Assembly: GCA_013400975.1 (NCBI GenBank)
Contig: WBMZ01011390.1
Coordinates: forward strand, 1 to 64,000
DNA length: 64,000 nucleotides
DNA from: Atrichornis clamosus
Taxonomy: Eukaryota; Chordata; Aves; Passeriformes; Menuridae
Reading direction: 5' to 3'
The position numbers and the translations under genes were made by a program. Below are positions 60,880 to 64,000 of this stretch, one piece after another; the stretch's first letter is position 1, and each line of letters starts with the position of its first letter. A model generated the notes under the pieces. It had not been told where the DNA came from. It worked only from the letters and a program-made list of their open reading frames with translations, and searched no databases.

Positions 60880-63800
60880 TTTCAAATTATTTGCTGAGTT
60901 TGACCCAAATTGTCAAATATTTTTATGTTTTGCCACAATATGACATTTCCTGATGAGTACATTATTTTTTCTGAAAAATGTTACCCCTCTGTGTTGGAAA
61001 TACCTTGTGTGACTGTAAAGCACTGGCAGAAAGTGGGTTTTGAATAAAGAGCCCAGTTAATACTTCACATGGAGAATCTCCACCAAGAAATTCAGCAATT
61101 TTTAATGCAAAGCCTTTCACTGGGAAAAGTTCAGGATAGAATGAAAGTAATAAATCAGTGATTTAAATCAAAACTAGAAGTCCATAAATTCCTTTTCCAG
61201 CAGTAGGTTAAACTGTCAGGTTTAACACAAGCTGACAGTGCTCACTGGTTCTGATCCTGCACGTGCTATTGCTACCAGGGGTCCTGCTCCCTTCTGAGCC
61301 CTGCCTCACTGAGGAAACAGGGACCTTGCTTAGGGAAACATGGTGTTCATAGGGAGCTTTCCAGTGCTGCTGTGCAAGCCCTTGGATAATAAATACCAAG
61401 CCTGACAGATTTTCCATGATCATGTGCGGTAGACTGAGCACAAGAAGGGTCTCGTGCTGGAACTACCATTCAGATGTTTTTTACTGAATGGTCTGAATAA
61501 AAAGTCACATAATAATTCATATATAAATATCTCAGTATAAATTGTATATTTACATATTTGTGCATTTAGATATTTTTATATAAATTATATATTGAACATT
61601 TACTGATTTCTTAGTATTTTATCTGTTTTTCTATTGAAAAGCAGCTCACTGAGATGTACAGCCGTAAGCCACATGTTTCCTTGTCAGGTAAATTATTTGA
61701 ATTGGTTTGTTTCTCCAAATAATCTTTCAGTATAAGATTTATCACACCAGGTGCACTGTGTTGTCCTTGTCACAAGTGTCTCAGCGTATCCTACACAAAT
61801 CCTTCTTTTCAGGTTTTATAGTTCAGTCATCACATTAACTTTGGATCATAATGTTTCTTGGGACAGCAGCAGCTCTGTGGAAGGCGTGCTGACAAACGAG
61901 CTGCTCATCAAAAAAAGGCAGGAAAGATGATAGGAATTTTAGGGGACTTGTGGACCTCATCAAAGTATGTTTATGTGAAGCTTACAAGGACTTAAAATGG
62001 GCTGTGGCTAAGAAATCAGAGTAGATCACAGTGGACGAACATAGTTCATAACACTTCCAAGTCCATTTTTGTGGAAATCATCTGCAGCACCTCTCTGGCA
62101 GCTGTCTTGCCTGGTGGGACTTGCACCCTATATTCAAAACGAGTCCCTCTCTAAGCTGTTACCTGCTGTTCCTCCTGATTGCTGCAATTATTGGGTGTGG
62201 TGAATGAATTGAAACTCTACCATTGGAGGGGTCAGCAAGAGCTGTCACTGAAATAAGATTAGCAGCAGAACTGAGAGCTGCACTGAATTCTACAGGCTGC
62301 TCAGTCCCTGGAAAAGGAATGTTAAGTTAATTTTAGGTGTTGCAAATGCCTTCTGCGGGGCATCTGCTCAGCAGAAATTTCCTCTGCACTTCTCAAAGTC
62401 TGGCTTAGACAGGTTAATAAATCTCTGCCTCTCTTTGGATGCAGATGTTTGGCATTTTATAGCTCCAGAAGGTGACGAAGAGAAAACTACATCTTGTATG
62501 GAAAGACAATTCTAGGGCAACACCAAAGGAGTACACAGACTTCTTAATTCTTAATGCTCCCTTCTAAGTAGTGGAGCGTGTTGTTTTAATAGAAAACAAA
62601 GGCTCAGAGTGCGGAAAGACTGAGAATTGAGAAGGCTTAGTGGACAGAAAGGAAACAGATTTCTTTGCAGAGGAGACTGGGGAGATGTGAGGAAATCTGT
62701 ATGTGTGTACGTGATTTGTGGTTGTCACTGAAGCTACAGAGTGGCCTAAATCAGATTCTAGAAACTGTAATTTATTCTATACCACTGATAAATGAACTCA
62801 AATAATATTGATTCAAGATATTTTCTTATTTTAATGGGGTTTGTGTAAACCCAGTTTGAAATGCTCAACAAAGTTATAAAAATGTCCTATCAAGTTTATG
62901 TGCTTCTAAATTGTGATTAATTTGATTTACAAAAGACAAAATCTAAAAAGAATGGGAACATTCATAACCCAGTGATTTAGTGCAAAACATAAAATTACTG
63001 GCAAAATAACACAGTTATGTGTTTAAAAAATGTAAGGAATAAGTTCCAATGATGCCATAAATTCCAGGAAAATATTTTAGGAGCTACAACATAGAAATTT
63101 ATTGTGGCTTGGCTGGAATAATGATTTCTCCTTGGCCAACAAAACACTTTCTAGCTTTAAATCTAGGGATCAGTATCAAAGCTGATTTTATCAGAGGGGC
63201 TTCTTTTAGATTTATATGTTATTTATTAAATTTAAAATATTAAAATAGAAGGTAAGTTAATAATTATTTTATACTTTAAAAGTAACAATTTAAATTTAAA
63301 AATAAGCAGTTTCTATTGTGCATGATAAACTTGCAAGGTACGTAGGCTCAGCAAGACCATTCTCATTTTCCCTCCCTGGAATGGTGTCGGGAGCACTGCC
63401 AGCAGTGTTCTGTTCTGTTCTCCATGCAAACCTGACAGAGAGGGGTGTGGGTTTGACAGTCACCATCCTGTCTGAGCGTTTGGAGGCTCACAACTCAGCC
63501 TCTAAAGAAAGACACACCTCTGTCAGCAAGACAGCTATGCAGGCAAAATTATGCTATCCATGACTGCCGTGAGCTGGAGCAGAGCGAGGTTCTGTTCCTT
63601 TGTCTCCTGGGTCCATTTTCCACAGGCTCCCTTTTTCCTTATGCAGTGCAGAGATGCTCCCCTGAACCCCGTCTCAGCAGGGCAAAGACAAGGGTGTGGA
63701 AGGTCTGACCAGTTTTCTTGTCCTTTTCCTTCTCTAATAGCTTGGGCTGTTTTTGTGTCAGGTGGAGCTGTGGTGCCTGGGATCTCTCAATAGGACCAAG

Positions 63801-64000
63801 TTTTGGCTCTGCTGAGCCTTTAGTTCAGGTGAGCCGTGCCCAGAGATAGTGATGTTCAAAGGCAGAGTGCTGCACTGCTGAGATCTTCACACCGATCATT
63901 TCTATAATGCTCTAAGAGGGTGGAGGTTTAAGTGACTGTCAGGTTAATAAAACTTGATGTTCCTGCCCTAAGGATTTTACTGTCCAAAGTTCAGTTGCAC
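60880..64000. other. Intergenic sequence, no gene recognised
   Basis: Includes AT-rich blocks at 61500-61620 and 63200-63305. No coding, RNA gene or mobile element signal identified. Confidence 0.65.

Overview
The window looks like vertebrate nuclear DNA, most likely from a bird. It is intron-rich, about 40% GC, and has one CpG island at its left edge. The only confident protein-coding gene is a complete INSIG2 coding region: five coding exons on the + strand between 4107 and 10548, encoding 225 residues, the same length as mammalian INSIG2. A CR1 LINE 3' end in intron 1 (about 1734-1795) supports a bird or other sauropsid. Few other interspersed repeats can be recognised by eye, and the species cannot be fixed from the sequence alone.

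Layout. Positions 1 to about 330 are a dense CpG island with Sp1-type G boxes and a short-loop G-quadruplex motif, probably the INSIG2 promoter or first-exon region, cut by the window edge. A long intron 1 runs to 4016. The shared first coding exon (4017-4350) carries 90 bases of 5' UTR with a five-codon upstream ORF, then the start codon. The other coding exons are 7240-7364, 9629-9795, 10224-10323 and 10507-10548. A 3' UTR follows, with candidate poly(A) signals near 12028, 12930 and 13189.

From about 13.2 kb to 64 kb I recognise no gene. Short ORFs exist, but none resembles a known family or shows a convincing exon structure. In other vertebrates INSIG2 borders a large gene desert leading to EN1, so this stretch is best read as the start of that desert. 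Within it are small pieces of possible regulatory structure: inverted repeats (19633, 26960, 28324, 28772, 44715), a strong CTCF-like motif (46351-46370), GC/CpG patches (21.5-21.9 kb, 29.05-29.2 kb, 48.5-48.96 kb), a G-run cluster (36174-36236), AT-rich blocks, and a 41-base assembly gap at 60789-60829 flanked by near-identical AT-rich repeats.

Functionally, INSIG2 is the ER membrane sterol-sensing partner of SCAP and HMG-CoA reductase. Everything downstream is non-coding as far as can be seen, and regulatory calls there are motif-level inference only. I found no evidence of a new protein system.
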